Source: Cheiracanthium punctorium
Taxonomy: Eukaryota > Arthropoda > Arachnida > Araneae > Cheiracanthiidae
Assembly: GCA_038373885.1 (NCBI GenBank)
Contig: JAWZYV010015837.1
Span: forward strand, 1,116,001-1,180,000
Reading direction: 5' to 3'
DNA length: 64,000 nt
This document shows, one piece after another, positions 32,101 through 40,790 of this stretch; the first letter of the stretch is position 1; each line of letters starts with the position of its first letter. The position numbers and the translations under genes were made by a program. Below the pieces are notes generated by a model. That model did no database searches. It worked only from the letters and a program-made list of their open reading frames with translations, and was not told the origin of the DNA.

Positions 32101-34378
32101 CGGAACAACGGTTTAAGAACACGGGTATGTAACAGCACAAAGAAACAAACACTGCCTGCATACGGTTTAAGAACAAAATAAAAGAATAACAAATGGACAC
32201 TCCGTGGACTTTAACCCAACCTCAAGAAAAAGAAACGGTTTAACACGGGGATGGAACACCACAAAGAAACGTACATTGGCTGCAATCAATCCCAAACAAT
32301 AGACAGAACCTGTAGTTTACAAACCCGGATACAGAATAATAATCCGAAACCAACCAGCAGACGAAATCAATGTTTAAGAACACTGTGATAGAAAAACACA
32401 AAAAAAAATTACACTACCTGCATTCGAACCCAAAAAACAGAGGAAAACATCAGTTAAAGTATAATACTAGACTATGGACATTCCCCCCATTCAAACCCAA
32501 CCTCCAGACGGAACAACGGCATAAGAAAACAATTAAAGAATCTCTCTATTCTAAAAAAAGTAAAGGCCGCTGGCGCTGTCAAAGCTTGTTGGCCTATCTC
32601 CTCCTAAACCGTGGGGATTGGAGTTTCGACTAGGTGCCCACAGATTCGAAAAATTCCGAGGAACTTGCTAAGCTGACTTAAATTTCCAAAATCGAATTAT
32701 TTTAGAAGATATTAATAAAAAAACTGAAAAAATAAACATAATGGTTGCCAGATTTGGCATAAAATCATTCATTCCTTTGCAACAAAGCGTTTCCAAGTAT
32801 CTAGAATCGCGTGAAATTTACAAACATGAGTTTGAATTACGTTCATTTTACGCAAAAATAAAAACTATATGAAATAAGTAACTCAAAATGTGTTACACAA
32901 AGTTGGCAATTTTCAAATAGTAAGTTCGCTTAGACAACAGGAGTTTAGAATTAGCGATTATTCGTTTTTCCAAAACAGAATAACTAATATCTTGAAAATG
33001 AAAAATAATTAAAATGCAGATTATTTTAAAGCCGGTTCGGTCCAGCTGGATTATTTGCTACTAGTAGAAATATTTGGCGGCGTTAACTATGCCATTATAG
33101 CAGTTATAGTACACTTTGGATATTTGCTAGCGCGACGAGATGGTATAATTCGTGGTGCTAAGTACGCCAATCTGCAAACGATTATGTAAATGAAAATATG
33201 GATAACGGTTTTCCAGTAACCTTAAATGAACAGTAATTATAGGTTGTGAGCATGTGTAAATCGCCAATTAATGAAAAGTCGCCATGGGTGGCAAGCTATC
33301 CTATCTGTTCCGTAGCTTTTATTAACTTTACATGTACGCAAGTCGCCAAATAATGAAAAATGGCCATGGGTGGCAAATTCGGCAGGTGTCCAATAGGTTT
33401 TACATTATTAAAAATACAGCTGAAACAGATGTTCTGATTTTAATATGCTTTAGCTTCTAATTAATATAATTTTTGAATGGCAACATTAAATATCATTGTG
33501 TTTCTGAGGAGTGCAAATAATTTTTCCAGCGATTATAAGCGGAGTCCGCACTCCAGGTGGAGTATAGCTCAGGACCCGTACAACACGGATTCCCATAACA
33601 AAATATCTTCCGTGTTATGACGGTGAGGGGGTCTACTGTAGTGTGAAGTTTAAATTTTTATGTACCAATGAACATGCAAGAACCAAGCAATGTGTAGCTC
33701 AGTAACATTCTATCTGATACAATCTTCGGATTTTGTCTGTTGAAATTATGTCTTTTTTACGAATAAGCCTTATTATTACGAATAAGCCTTAAAGCCGAAT
33801 GCCTCATATGAAAAGCAAGCGTAGCGAATCTGGGGGCCTTGGCCCCTAGTAATACTACAACATGGAAACTTCCTGGCTTCTAACCCTATTTCCAGACGGA
33901 ACAATAGTTTAAGAACACAGGTATGGAAAACCACAAAGAAATAAACCCCGGCTGCAAACGGTTTAACAACACAGTTAAAGGATAATACATGGACACTCCC
34001 TGGATTCTAACCCAACCTCCAGACGGAACAACGTTTAAAGAACATGGGGATGAACACCACAAAAAAAATGAATCTGGCTGTAGCGTCAAAGAAGTTTTAC
34101 TTCAATCGCGCGTAAAGATTACACGCACACACTTTTTTTTTCTCTGATCTTATTTTAGACTCTGGTCGGACAAGCGTAAACGAATGCTTAGAACAGGGGG
34201 TAGGGGGGATGTTCAGTAAATTTGTTTCTGATATTAAGGATAGATATTATAAATCATATGAATTTCCTGCTATGAATTAATTTATTCGTCCCCTTCTCTA
34301 CGCAAAACTTTATGATCTTTTTACACTTACCACAGAAATGGCAACTGCTACAACAACAAAAGTCAGAGCTACTTTCAT
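14175..34378 (-). CDS. Secreted ten-cysteine peptide gene, prokineticin/MIT-like, four exons
   Basis: A small secreted disulfide-rich protein of about 90 residues. Coding exons on the minus strand: 34378-34331, 24493-24388, 14481-14369 and 14180-14175 (last one predicted). Lengths are 48, 106, 113 and 6 nt; intron phases are 0, 1 and 0. The first exon gives a hydrophobic signal peptide. The cysteine order C-x6-C-x4-CC-x9-C, then C-x17-CPC-x5-C, then a final C, is that of the prokineticin/MIT fold (arthropod astakines, MIT-like spider peptides). Astakines are blood-cell cytokines; some MIT-fold peptides are venom components; the sequence alone does not tell which this is. Introns 1 and 2 are ~9.8 and ~9.9 kb and packed with transposons. 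Upstream promoter not identified. Confidence 0.75.
14369..14481 (-). CDS. Exon 3: second half of the cysteine-rich domain
   Basis: The acceptor CTGTTTCTTATTTCAG ends at 14482. Entering in phase 1 gives 38 codons with cysteines at 4, 22, 24 and 30, including the CPC hallmark followed by x5-C. A consensus donor GTAAGT lies at 14368-14363. Reading through it instead meets a stop 12 codons later with no cysteine, leaving the fold one cysteine short, so splicing to exon 4 is more likely. Confidence 0.82.
15687..15725. repeat. Perfect 17-bp hairpin
   Basis: Arms 15687-15703 and 15709-15725 are exact inverted copies around a 5-nt loop. The stem runs GCGAATCAACACCCCCT. A G-rich tract follows at once (15726-15800) with at least five runs of four or more G. 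Confidence 0.9.
17290..17314 (+). repeat. Poly-C and (AC)n microsatellite
   Basis: A run of C followed by seven AC units. Confidence 0.9.
18358..20525. other. AT-rich intronic sequence, no gene
   Basis: Intron 2 of the split gene. No exon-like or transposon-like frame. A GC-richer patch at 19090-19330 contains CAGTGGTGTAACAAC, which resembles an hAT left end, but no partner end was found. The 104-codon frame at 19688-20002 is low-complexity. Confidence 0.4.
20530..20666. mobile_element. Possible piggyBac-type miniature
   Basis: A 137-bp segment between TTAA at 20526-20529 and 20667-20670, ending ATAAATGGG before the right TTAA. The internal hairpin CGTCCC..GGGACG lies at about 20632-20652. 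The left end pairs poorly with the right. Confidence 0.35.
21110..22391 (-). pseudogene. Broken transposase-like gene of a dispersed family
   Basis: Starting from the Met at 22391, coding text continues in several minus-strand frames down to about 21110. Recognisable parts are VLPYFEWVRNQLKSEG, a Cys-rich segment around DICSCKCIDLENF, SEIISLYFDGRKDETIV and GCDGTPTNTGVSNG. The spaced Asp motifs resemble RNase H-like transposases (the GCDG..TG motif recalls hAT/DUF4371 proteins). At least four frame breaks or stops make it non-functional. I know such frames as repeated in arthropod genomes but cannot name the family with certainty. It lies in intron 2 of the split gene, on the same strand. Confidence 0.6.
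22400..24145. other. AT-rich intronic sequence, no gene
   Basis: Short degenerate TTTTGTTGAACCAAA-like repeats occur at 23060-23200 and again at 20340-20520, on either side of the transposase pseudogene. Nothing coding is supported. Confidence 0.4.
24153..24384 (+). mobile_element. tRNA-derived SINE next to exon 2
   Basis: A polymerase III promoter is visible: A box TGGTCGAGCGC (24190-24200) and B box GGTTCAAACCC (24235-24245), 34 bp apart, as in a tRNA. A non-tRNA body follows, with GTCGGCCTAGTCATTCGG and CCCTCAGCTTAG, then the tail AATATTTCATTTCA. TACCTAC occurs at 24146-24152 and 24385-24391, a likely 7-bp target duplication. The tRNA-like part alone would start near 24183, so the 5' boundary is less sure than the 3' one. 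It is antisense to the split gene and ends four bases from the exon. Confidence 0.75.
24388..24493 (-). CDS. Exon 2: first half of the cysteine-rich domain
   Basis: The acceptor TTTATTTCTAG ends at 24494 and is in phase 0 with exon 1. The 35 codons carry five cysteines at exon positions 6, 13, 18, 19 and 29, with an acidic stretch before the CC pair and a Lys-rich tail. The donor is GTAG followed by GTATGA (24387-24382), phase 1. Ending four bases earlier at GTAGGT would put exon 3 in a frame with an early stop, so the phase-1 donor is preferred. Confidence 0.82.
25164..25440 (+). repeat. Dispersed repeat shared with 3241-3545
   Basis: Plus-strand copy of the repeat at 3241-3545, starting CCTACTAATATATAAATG, with CACCCTGAAACGGTTT and CTATAATATACAAAAAAG. 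Confidence 0.5.
26485..27248. mobile_element. hAT-like element with GGTGACC ends
   Basis: Inverted ends TAAGGTGACCATA and TATGGTCTCCTTTA. Flanks TGCTAACC (26477-26484) and TGCTACCC (27249-27256) match at 7 of 8 positions. Copy C keeps the uninterrupted target near 32074-32087. Internal GGGGAC boxes near the ends are inverted. Homologous to the element starting at 59700. A degenerate CACCCTC miniature at 26830-26980 lies inside and is shared by both copies, so it came first. Confidence 0.75.
27577..27789. mobile_element. 213-bp mariner-type miniature (CACCCTCC family)
   Basis: Inverted ends CACCCTCCGAAAAAAAGTAT and the matching right end, flanked by TA at 27575-27576 and 27790-27791. Copy C has the empty site AAAAATTACACTACCTG near 32406-32420, so the TA insertion is shown directly. 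Other family members: 60477-60689, 60386-63908 and, more distantly, 36910-37107. Confidence 0.9.
29050..29580 (-). repeat. Dispersed repeat, copy 2
   Basis: Reverse copy of 2480-3020, including the hAT miniature (29298-29445) at the equivalent site. Flanks of the miniature are TTTGTAAC and TTAGTAGC, a decayed version of the copy 1 duplication. Confidence 0.6.
29298..29445. mobile_element. hAT-type miniature in repeat copy 2
   Basis: Starts CAGGGGCGGCCC and ends GGACCGCTCCTG; homologous to 2626-2779. Confidence 0.7.
29600..30385. other. AT-rich intronic sequence, no gene
   Basis: Intron 1 of the split gene; no frame, RNA signal or repeat end recognised. Confidence 0.4.
30394..30755. mobile_element. 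hAT-type miniature, AACGCTCCCAC family
   Basis: Inverted ends GGTTGATTTCTATTTTAACG and, inward from the right, GGCTGATTCCTACTTTAACG. Flanks GAATTCGT (30386-30393) and GAATTCGG (30756-30763) match at 7 of 8. Homologous over its whole length, in reverse, to 58577-58957. Confidence 0.8.
30756..31582. other. GC-richer block of unknown nature
   Basis: 30764-31060 is less AT-rich than its surroundings and has the text CTCTGGGGGTTTTCAATCC. It gives an incidental 102-codon minus-strand frame (30653-30961) that overlaps the miniature and fits no family. I cannot assign it. The rest is AT-rich. Confidence 0.3.
31583..34132 (+). mobile_element. Palindrome-ended minisatellite element, copy C
   Basis: Same ends and same internal minisatellite as copy B, running in the same order. 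It lacks the two transposons present in B and carries a Helitron at 32541-33849 that B lacks. It lies in intron 1 of the split gene, ending ~190 bp downstream of exon 1. Frames at 31924-32181 and 32370-32633 are repeat shadows. Confidence 0.7.
32541..33849 (+). mobile_element. Non-autonomous Helitron, copy 1
   Basis: Begins TCTCTCTATTC and ends with a GGGGCCTTGGCCCC hairpin running into CTAG, inserted between A (32540) and T (33850), as Helitrons do. Copy B has the uninterrupted target (TTAAAGAATAATACTACAAC near 27920), so the insertion is exact and without duplication. No Rep-helicase gene inside. Copy 2, at 55087-57580, shares about 470 bp at the left end and 560 bp at the right end. Confidence 0.9.
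34331..34378 (-). CDS. Exon 1: start codon and signal peptide
   Basis: ATG at 34378-34376 opens a 16-codon exon: Lys at position 2, then an unbroken hydrophobic run of Val, Ala, Leu, Phe and Ile, a typical secretion signal. The exon ends at a strong donor, GTG followed by GTAAGT (34330-34325), in phase 0. A pyrimidine-rich GTTTTTGCAG ends at 34398, so a 5'UTR intron may lie just upstream, with the exon starting at 34397. Confidence 0.75.
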
Positions 34379-34398
34379 GATGTCCTTTTACTACTCGC

Positions 34399-35430
34399 TG
34401 CAAAAACGGTACCTCAGTAAGACGTGATGAAGAAGGTAATAATTTTTTCTTTGCCTTGAAATACATTTATCAGTTTTTTAAAATCCAGTTGAGCTTCACT
34501 TTCTTCCAACAGCTGCGAAGAATATTTCGTCATTTGGAACATTTCTCATGATAAAAGATTATTATCCTAAGTGTGTCGAGAAAGATTTTAAAATGCAATG
34601 TGCTCATAAAATGCTATCTATCATTTTTATCTTTAATAGAAAATTTGTGTCTACTTCCTTTTAGCTTAATCATTTTTAAACAATATTTATTGCTACTAAT
34701 GACTACTAAAAGCAAAAATGATTAATGGGAATTAGCTTTAAACGATACAATTCGTGGCTTAATAAGCCGTAGCTCTTAATTAGATATTTTTTAAATAATT
34801 TTAAAGATTTGAAATTGAAAGAATTGATTAACAACCAACGAGCAGGGCCGCAACTAGAAGAGGCCAGCGGAGCACGTGCCACGGTCGCCGTGTTGAAGGG
34901 AAAGCCAAAAGCAATTATGATTCCAAAGAAAGGTGCGCTAAAATGAAACTCTACCCAGGGCGCCGAGCTGGGGATGCCAAAATGAAGTTTTGCACCCTGG
35001 TGAAATAAACTCTAGTTGCAGCATTGCCCATAGGTAACAACACTGTAAATTTCAATACATTCTCATTGGTTACGAACGTTTTTGCGTGAAAGGCGAATAT
35101 CTTGAGCAATAAACTGAACGATAAATTAAACTTTATTTCCTTGTACGAAATAAAGGGAAGTACAGGAATAGCGAAAATTTTCATTATGCAGATTTTGATG
35201 AACAAATCGATTTCGACTATCTCTAAATTTACTGTAAGTATATTCGTATATATGAAGATTGTAATCCATTTCGACCAAATCCAAGTCCAGTCTGACTAGT
35301 TTTTTTCCTGATATCCATATGCGTAACTCGCACATCTCAAAACTATTAGTCATATAATGATGAAATTTTACATTTAAGATTGTTGTAGTATCTAGTTGTG
35401 CACTTCCCTTTCCGATTATAATTTACTGGA
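34399..35430. other. Sequence upstream of exon 1, no gene
   Basis: AT-rich. It should contain the 5'UTR or promoter of the split gene, but I cannot place a TATA box or transcription start. A GC-richer patch at 34840-35000 is unrecognised. Confidence 0.35.
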
Positions 35431-35800
35431 TAGTTTATTAACGGGTCCACCCGAAATATTTCAGTACAATAAGGTCTATGGACATCTTCAATATATTATG
35501 TCTATAATCAGTCATTATTTGAGTCATGCTCAAAAACTATCATCGATTTTGGGAAGTTTTGCTGAAATATCGCCAAATTTGGCGCCAAAAAATTACGAAT
35601 TTCGCATAAATCTAACTGTGCATCTCTTTTTTTATTGCAATCGACTGGGTACTTCATTTGCAGGGTCATTCACAGTACTTTCAATACATTTAGGTCTATG
35701 AGTACCTTCAACTCAAAAAAAGTCTGCGATCAATCATTATTACTGATATTCCCAATATCTCGCAATCTATCGCTAGCTTGATGGCTTTTGGAGAAGTGCC
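35430..35800 (+). repeat. Degenerate tandem repeat, ~220-bp unit
   Basis: GGGTCCACCCGAAATATTTC near 35443 and GGGTCATTCACAGTACTTTC near 35664 are each followed by a TAGGTCTATGRRYAYCTTCAA block. Confidence 0.4.
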
Positions 35801-35827
35801 GTCGAATTAAGTGCCCAAAATAAGTGT

Positions 35828-36660
35828 TTAAAACTGAACCGAGTTTGGCAATATCTCACATGTTTAGCTAGAAACCACTAAAAGTTAGAATTATTGCGGT
35901 ATTGTAGCTCTTTAAAATGAAATTAGTTCATATGAAGTGCGAATAAAATATTTTGATTAAATAGATGTACCCGGAAGTCATGTGGTGTCCCCATCAGATT
36001 CTTTTAAATGTATTGTTCAGCATATATTCTGCATGTTTGCTTGTTAGTGACTTCTGTAGCAACTAACTGCTGCCTGTGGAAAGACTGGTCTGTATGAAAA
36101 TGGAAGTTGTTACACCACAATAGAGTGTTTTAAGTAATTTTCTTAGTTTCATTTCTTAGCGTGCAGTAAAATTGTGAATAGAAGTGTCGGAACAGAGTCT
36201 TGGATACATAACAGGATCGTCCAACATACAGCGGGGGAGCCACAGTCTACCGCCTGTTATAGTTTGGCTTTTAACGCGATACGTCTTTAAAATCACACTC
36301 GGATACCAGGCCAGAAAAGTGGACCAAATCGAAGGGTTACCTTCATAATTACAAAAATCTATCAGTCTTAGAAACATAAATGAAGTGTCATTATTTAGCT
36401 TCTAGAGTCAGCTCGCTGCTATGAACTTGAGTTTGCATCGGGGTTGGGCGGATGGCGGAGGAGGGCCATTGCGCAGAATGTGTAACTCACATCAGTGTAA
36501 CTCACGACTCAGGCGTGATATCGCGGCGATTCTCTCTGTAAAGTTTAATTAGACCGATCGAACCAGATAAAAATAAGTCTAATTTGTGCGCAATGTTAAT
36601 AGGTAAAAGCAACCAGGAAGTGTATAAAAATTATTATAAAAATTCAAAATGTCGGCCTCA
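35828..36660 (+). repeat. Dispersed repeat, uninterrupted copy
   Basis: Matches 44072-44367 plus 51930-52510, where the LTR retrotransposon split the other copy. Shared blocks include ACTGAACCGAGTTTGGCAAT, CAGCATATATTCTGCATG and GGATCGTCCAACATACAGC. Unknown class. Confidence 0.65.
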
Positions 36661-36909
36661 GCCAAGCCATCGCTTTAGGGGGCCCCCTCGAAAATATGCA
36701 AACGCTGGTCCTTTGCGAGACCCAAAAAAAAAATCATCAGTGGGTCCGGACATCACTTTAGGGGGTCCCTTGAAAATTTGCTAACGCTGGCCCTTTGCGA
36801 GATCCTCCCCCCAAAAAATCAATGGTTCTGGCCATCGCTTTGGGGGGGGAGGCACGAAAATGTGCAAACGCTGGCTGTTTGCTAAACTAAAAAATCCGAC
36901 TATTATGTA

Positions 36910-37107
36910 CACCTTCAAAAAGAAAGTATTTGAGAACACACAACTCAACAGAAACATGAGAAGTTATAATTATATGTAACATGCAATGTAATTCATATTT
37001 TATCATAAATATATTTTACATGTAGAAACAAACATAAGAAGTTTCACTTTTACTTGAATGTTTTATTTTTTATTTTTTATTTATTTATTTTTTTTTTTTA
37101 CAGGGTG
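36910..37107. mobile_element. Mariner-type miniature, distant CACCCTC family
   Basis: CACCTTCAAAAAGAAAGTAT at the left, CAGGGTG at the right, TA flanks at 36908-36909 and 37108-37109. Confidence 0.6.
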
Positions 37108-37153
37108 TAGTTACTGTTAACTGCACAAGTCGAAGCAAATTAGAAAAGCTGGA

Positions 37154-37522
37154 TTACGAAAGAACGAAAAATAACAATAACGCATGTTCAATTGCAATAT
37201 TTGGCAGATTCTCACACCTCCAAAGAAAACGTCTCCAAGCGGTGCACATTTCTTTACGGTTGCCCGTCAAAACTCCCACCGGCAGCGTACTCCACTCCCG
37301 CTGTGCATCGCCCACGATGGCCAACATCAAAATGTAAACAGCACAGGATACGTAACATAGACCTAGAACTGGCCTCAAAAAGATTATAAAGTCGTCGTCC
37401 ATGCTGATAGAATTCCGCGTGGCGAACATGAGAGGTGCTATAGTTCCGACAATCAATGAAATTGCTGCCGTAATGAGTGGCGACCAGTTTTCTTCACGAG
37501 ATATTGTGTTACGTGCACACAA
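37154..37522 (-). CDS. Possible receptor-like membrane protein exon
   Basis: I do not recognise this with confidence. The 122-codon frame is less AT-rich than its surroundings and reads like protein: a hydrophobic segment around residues 15-40 (LITAAISLIVGTIAPLMFAT), an acidic DDD, a second hydrophobic segment (residues 46-68), then GDAQREW, a Cys/Trp/Arg-rich stretch and LPNIAI. This layout is faintly like the last loops of arthropod gustatory receptors (7tm_7), but the diagnostic C-terminal motif is absent and no clear splice sites bracket it. It sits beside a GGTACC-rich repeat and could be transposon-borne or a relic. Confidence 0.28.
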   Translation of the reverse strand: MCARNTISREENWSPLITAAISLIVGTIAPLMFATRNSISMDDDFIIFLRPVLGLCYVSCAVYILMLAIVGDAQREWSTLPVGVLTGNRKEMCTAWRRFLWRCENLPNIAIEHALLLFFVLS

Positions 37523-37569
37523 TAATACACTAACACGCGTAGCCGATACTCATAAGTTCTTTGATTCCC

Positions 37570-37940
37570 TGCAGTACCGCTCATTAGTCCCACTACAAAA
37601 CAGCCACCCAGCAAACACACATTTGCAGGCGGAGTACCTTGCCAGTGCCCTTCTGCCTTTACGTCCAGTACCGGCCCGGCACTGCAAAAAGTAACTGAAT
37701 CGTACCAAAAGTGGTCGCCCGAGAAGTACCTTGCCAGAAGCCTGGGAAGGCAACGGCACTCTGCTGGCATACTGCATGTGTCGTCCGTTACTCACAATAA
37801 AGGCACTGGCCCATTAAGTTTATAATGCCCGAAATGAAACGGCCGGGTGCCGGCTATTATTAAAAATAAAGGCACTGGCCTGGTACCTTAACAGTGACTA
37901 CAATGTAATGGTACGGTACCGGATTAGTGCCTATTTACAG
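37570..37940 (-). repeat. GGTACC-rich repeat, copy 1
   Basis: GC-richer block full of GGTAC and GGCACTGG motifs. Its reverse complement shares ACCCGGCCGT..CATTT..GGGCA and GTGTGTTTGCTGGG with 40540-40790. Class unknown. Confidence 0.45.
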
Positions 37941-37970
37941 TAATGCTGCCATAATTAAAATATGAGCCAG

Positions 37971-38060
37971 TAGCGGATTCGGGGTAGGGGGCTTATTCAT
38001 CAATCCCCACCCCCACCCAGCAAAAAAAAAAAAAAAAAAAAAACATTCCTTAAGGGTAAC
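37971..38060 (+). mobile_element. hAT-like left end fragment
   Basis: CAGTAGCGGATTCGGGG resembles the left end of 40112-40366 and is followed by the same GGGTAACATT text. No right end was found; an A run follows at 38022-38043. Confidence 0.4.
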
Positions 38061-38331
38061 ATTTTGAAAGATAAAAAACAACATAAATGAAAGATAAAAA
38101 ACAGCAAAATCCGTTGGTCAATCGTTTGCAAATTATGCGCGCCTATCATTAGTGAATTGTGTGCAGTTTTCATAAACTGCAATTTTCTTACAAATTTGCA
38201 GTCGCAAAAGATTTTTTTGTCAGAAAGTCGGTAACACATTTCAGAACCAACATAAAATCATTTATAAACAGTTTAATTTCAATATTTCAGAGTTAGAGAT
38301 TTTATAAATGAGTTATAATACTTTATGGTTG

Positions 38332-38362
<31 letters not shown>
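38332..38362 (+). repeat. (TA)n(TG)n microsatellite
   Basis: Five TA units followed by about ten TG units. Confidence 0.95.
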
Positions 38363-38363
<1 letters not shown>

Positions 38364-38399
38364 ATGTACTAATCAAAATCTTACAGGAAGTAATAATAA

Positions 38400-40100
38400 A
38401 TAAAATTGTACTATGATTACACACATAACTTTAGGGTAACATTTTGCTTTCTTGTACATTTTGTTTAGATCAAATTATTTTTTAAATCTTAGCTATTCTG
38501 AAAAGAAATTTTCTGTATCTATATCTGTTGTATACTGCATGATTCAAATAATATGGAGGAAAGTACTTTTATACACTCAAATAAGTATCTAGTAACATCA
38601 CCGACTTAAAAAAAGTCACCGGTTTAGTAGCCATTTTCTCAATTTTAGTTCCCAAAGTAGTAACATTTTTGAATGATTTTGTAGTTAAGAAATAAACATG
38701 CTTAATTTAGCTTCATTTAAGAAGGATTGAATAAAATGATAAATTTAAAAAACTTCATATATATATAACAGAACATATAATACATTTATTTTTATAGCAC
38801 GATTAAAAAAAAAAGATTATAATGTTTTCCGAAAGCTCAGTAGCAGCTTTAAAAAAAAGGGGGAGTTGACAAAAACCAACACCAGATTTTCAAATGAGTC
38901 GCTGGAGTAAGGTAAAACATGAAAATAGTATGAAAATGACGTTTTTTTGGTTCAAAAAGTCGTCTAATCTTTAAATTAGTTGCAAAAGTCCATTGTACAT
39001 TAAAAACAGTAAAAGTAAAAATTTACCTGTAATATTTTCCTGACTGTTTAAAAACTTAAATCCAACCGTAAAATCTTCTTTCTGTATCCATAACCATTAT
39101 AATTATTATTGCTCCTAACAGAGATATCTCACTAGTCTATAGCAATAACGTTCTCGAAAGTCTGCAACAACAACCAAAACTTTATCCTAAAAAGCGTATT
39201 TCATAACTGGCTTCCCGCTCAACGTTTCAAGATTTGCAAAACGAAATGAAACAGCAAGAGAAAAAAGAATGGGTTATACTCAATCGACAGTAAAACTCGC
39301 CACTCTTCAAATGCATAAAAAATTCATTTGTACTTCGTATAAGTAATCTGAATTAATATAGCCAAATCCGCGATAACAGTTCGAATTCTTGGTGCCTTAT
39401 CGTGCAACCGTGAGATATTAGTTGACCCTGGATAGATATTTTTGACCTCTTGCTTTCCGTAAGGAGGCCGTTAAAGGGTGCGAAATAGAACATTTGATTC
39501 AGGAGTAATCGAAACAGAATGAAACAACATAATATGTAAATATTGGTTCATTGCTGAATTTCTAACAAAATAGTTGCAGGAGCTCTAATTTGTTTTATTG
39601 TAAATTTGAGCATTAATTACCTAATTTATATTTATCTTTTGTTTTACCACTGCTATATTTAATTGAATAAAAAAATTTCAATAGAAGCAATTATGTAGGC
39701 TGTTAAAATTTTTAATTTAATCTAAAATTCTCTGAAGAAAAAAAAGACTACAGGAGCTGAGCTCTCATGCAAAACTCTGACTGGTCTTCGTGTAATACTC
39801 TCTAACATATTTCTGCACCCTAATTCGGTAGATTTTAAAAGGGGCTTAACGTAGAAAAAAAGTCTCCAAATATGTTTTTCAGGAAAAGTTTAGCAAAATC
39901 GTAAAATATTAATATAAATTATAAAAATGTTAAGATTAAAATTCATAATTCTGTACATAGTGGGGGTTATATACTGTCATATACAGAGTGAAGGTTACAC
40001 TGTCGGTGTAGTAAATATTTTTATAGCATACTGAACTCGTTTGTATTATTTTAGTTTTTAGTACTAAAATATTTGAAGGCACAATATGAACTTCTCCCCT
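38400..40100. other. AT-rich sequence, no gene
   Basis: No coding frame or complete repeat recognised. A second GGGTAACATTTTGCTTTC near 38432 echoes the hAT-like interior. Confidence 0.4.
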
Positions 40101-40111
40101 TACATCCCCCC

Positions 40112-40366
40112 CAGTAGCGGATCCAGGGGAGGGGCTAGGGGGCTACATCACCCCCCCCCCCAAAAGATTGCTAAAGGGTAACATTCTGCTTTATTATACA
40201 CTTTAAAATGCTAAAATGATCATATTTTATTACTTAGCCCCTCCCAAAAGCATGCACATTGATTTAGACTAAAATTTTGAATTATAGTACATTTTAATTG
40301 GGTGAAATAAGCTTTTTTAAAAAAAATTTAGCCCCTCCCCAAAAAAAATGTCTGGATCCGCCACTG
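40112..40366. mobile_element. hAT-type miniature
   Basis: Ends CAGTAGCGGATCCAGGGG and TCTGGATCCGCCACTG. Flanks ATCCCCCC and CTCCTCCC match at 6 of 8, weak because the site is low-complexity. Confidence 0.65.
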
Positions 40367-40539
40367 CTCCTCCCCTCAAAAAAAAAAAAAAAATCTTAGC
40401 AGTGACCCTGCCTTTGGGTGCCCGGAACATATATCCCCTAACACTTCTACACCGTATGAATGTGAAACAATATTATTGAATTAAAATAACGAAATTTTAT
40501 GCCAACACTACGAAATATATACACGCCCATTACTGCCAA

Positions 40540-40790
40540 ATAGTGCTGGTCCGGTACATTTTAAGCAGTACCACGCCGTTAACTTTTTTGTGCATGTCAC
40601 AGACACATGGCAGTTCGCCGTTACTAGTTATGTACCAGCGCATATGCACTTTTCAGGCACTGGTACTCCAGTGACTTCCAGACGATGGCAATCTATCTTG
40701 CTCCCGGTATACGGCACTTCGCCATCACGACGGGTACCCGGCCGTCATTTTGCGGGCAGTTGTGTGTTTGCTGGGCAGTTCCCACAAAAA
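40540..40790 (+). repeat. GGTACC-rich repeat, copy 2
   Basis: Plus-strand relative of 37570-37940. It joins directly to the Helitron coding remnant, so it replaced or captured the 5' part of that gene. The 84-codon frame here is a shadow. Confidence 0.4.

Noticed and set aside
34254..34466. 70-codon minus-strand frame with many Cys
   Set aside because: It overlaps exon 1 in another frame; the signal-peptide frame with its consensus donor explains the region better.
37971..40366. A single 2.4-kb hAT element from the left end at 37971 to the right end at 40366
   Set aside because: A second left end at 40112 pairs better with 40366, so 37971 is more likely an orphan end.
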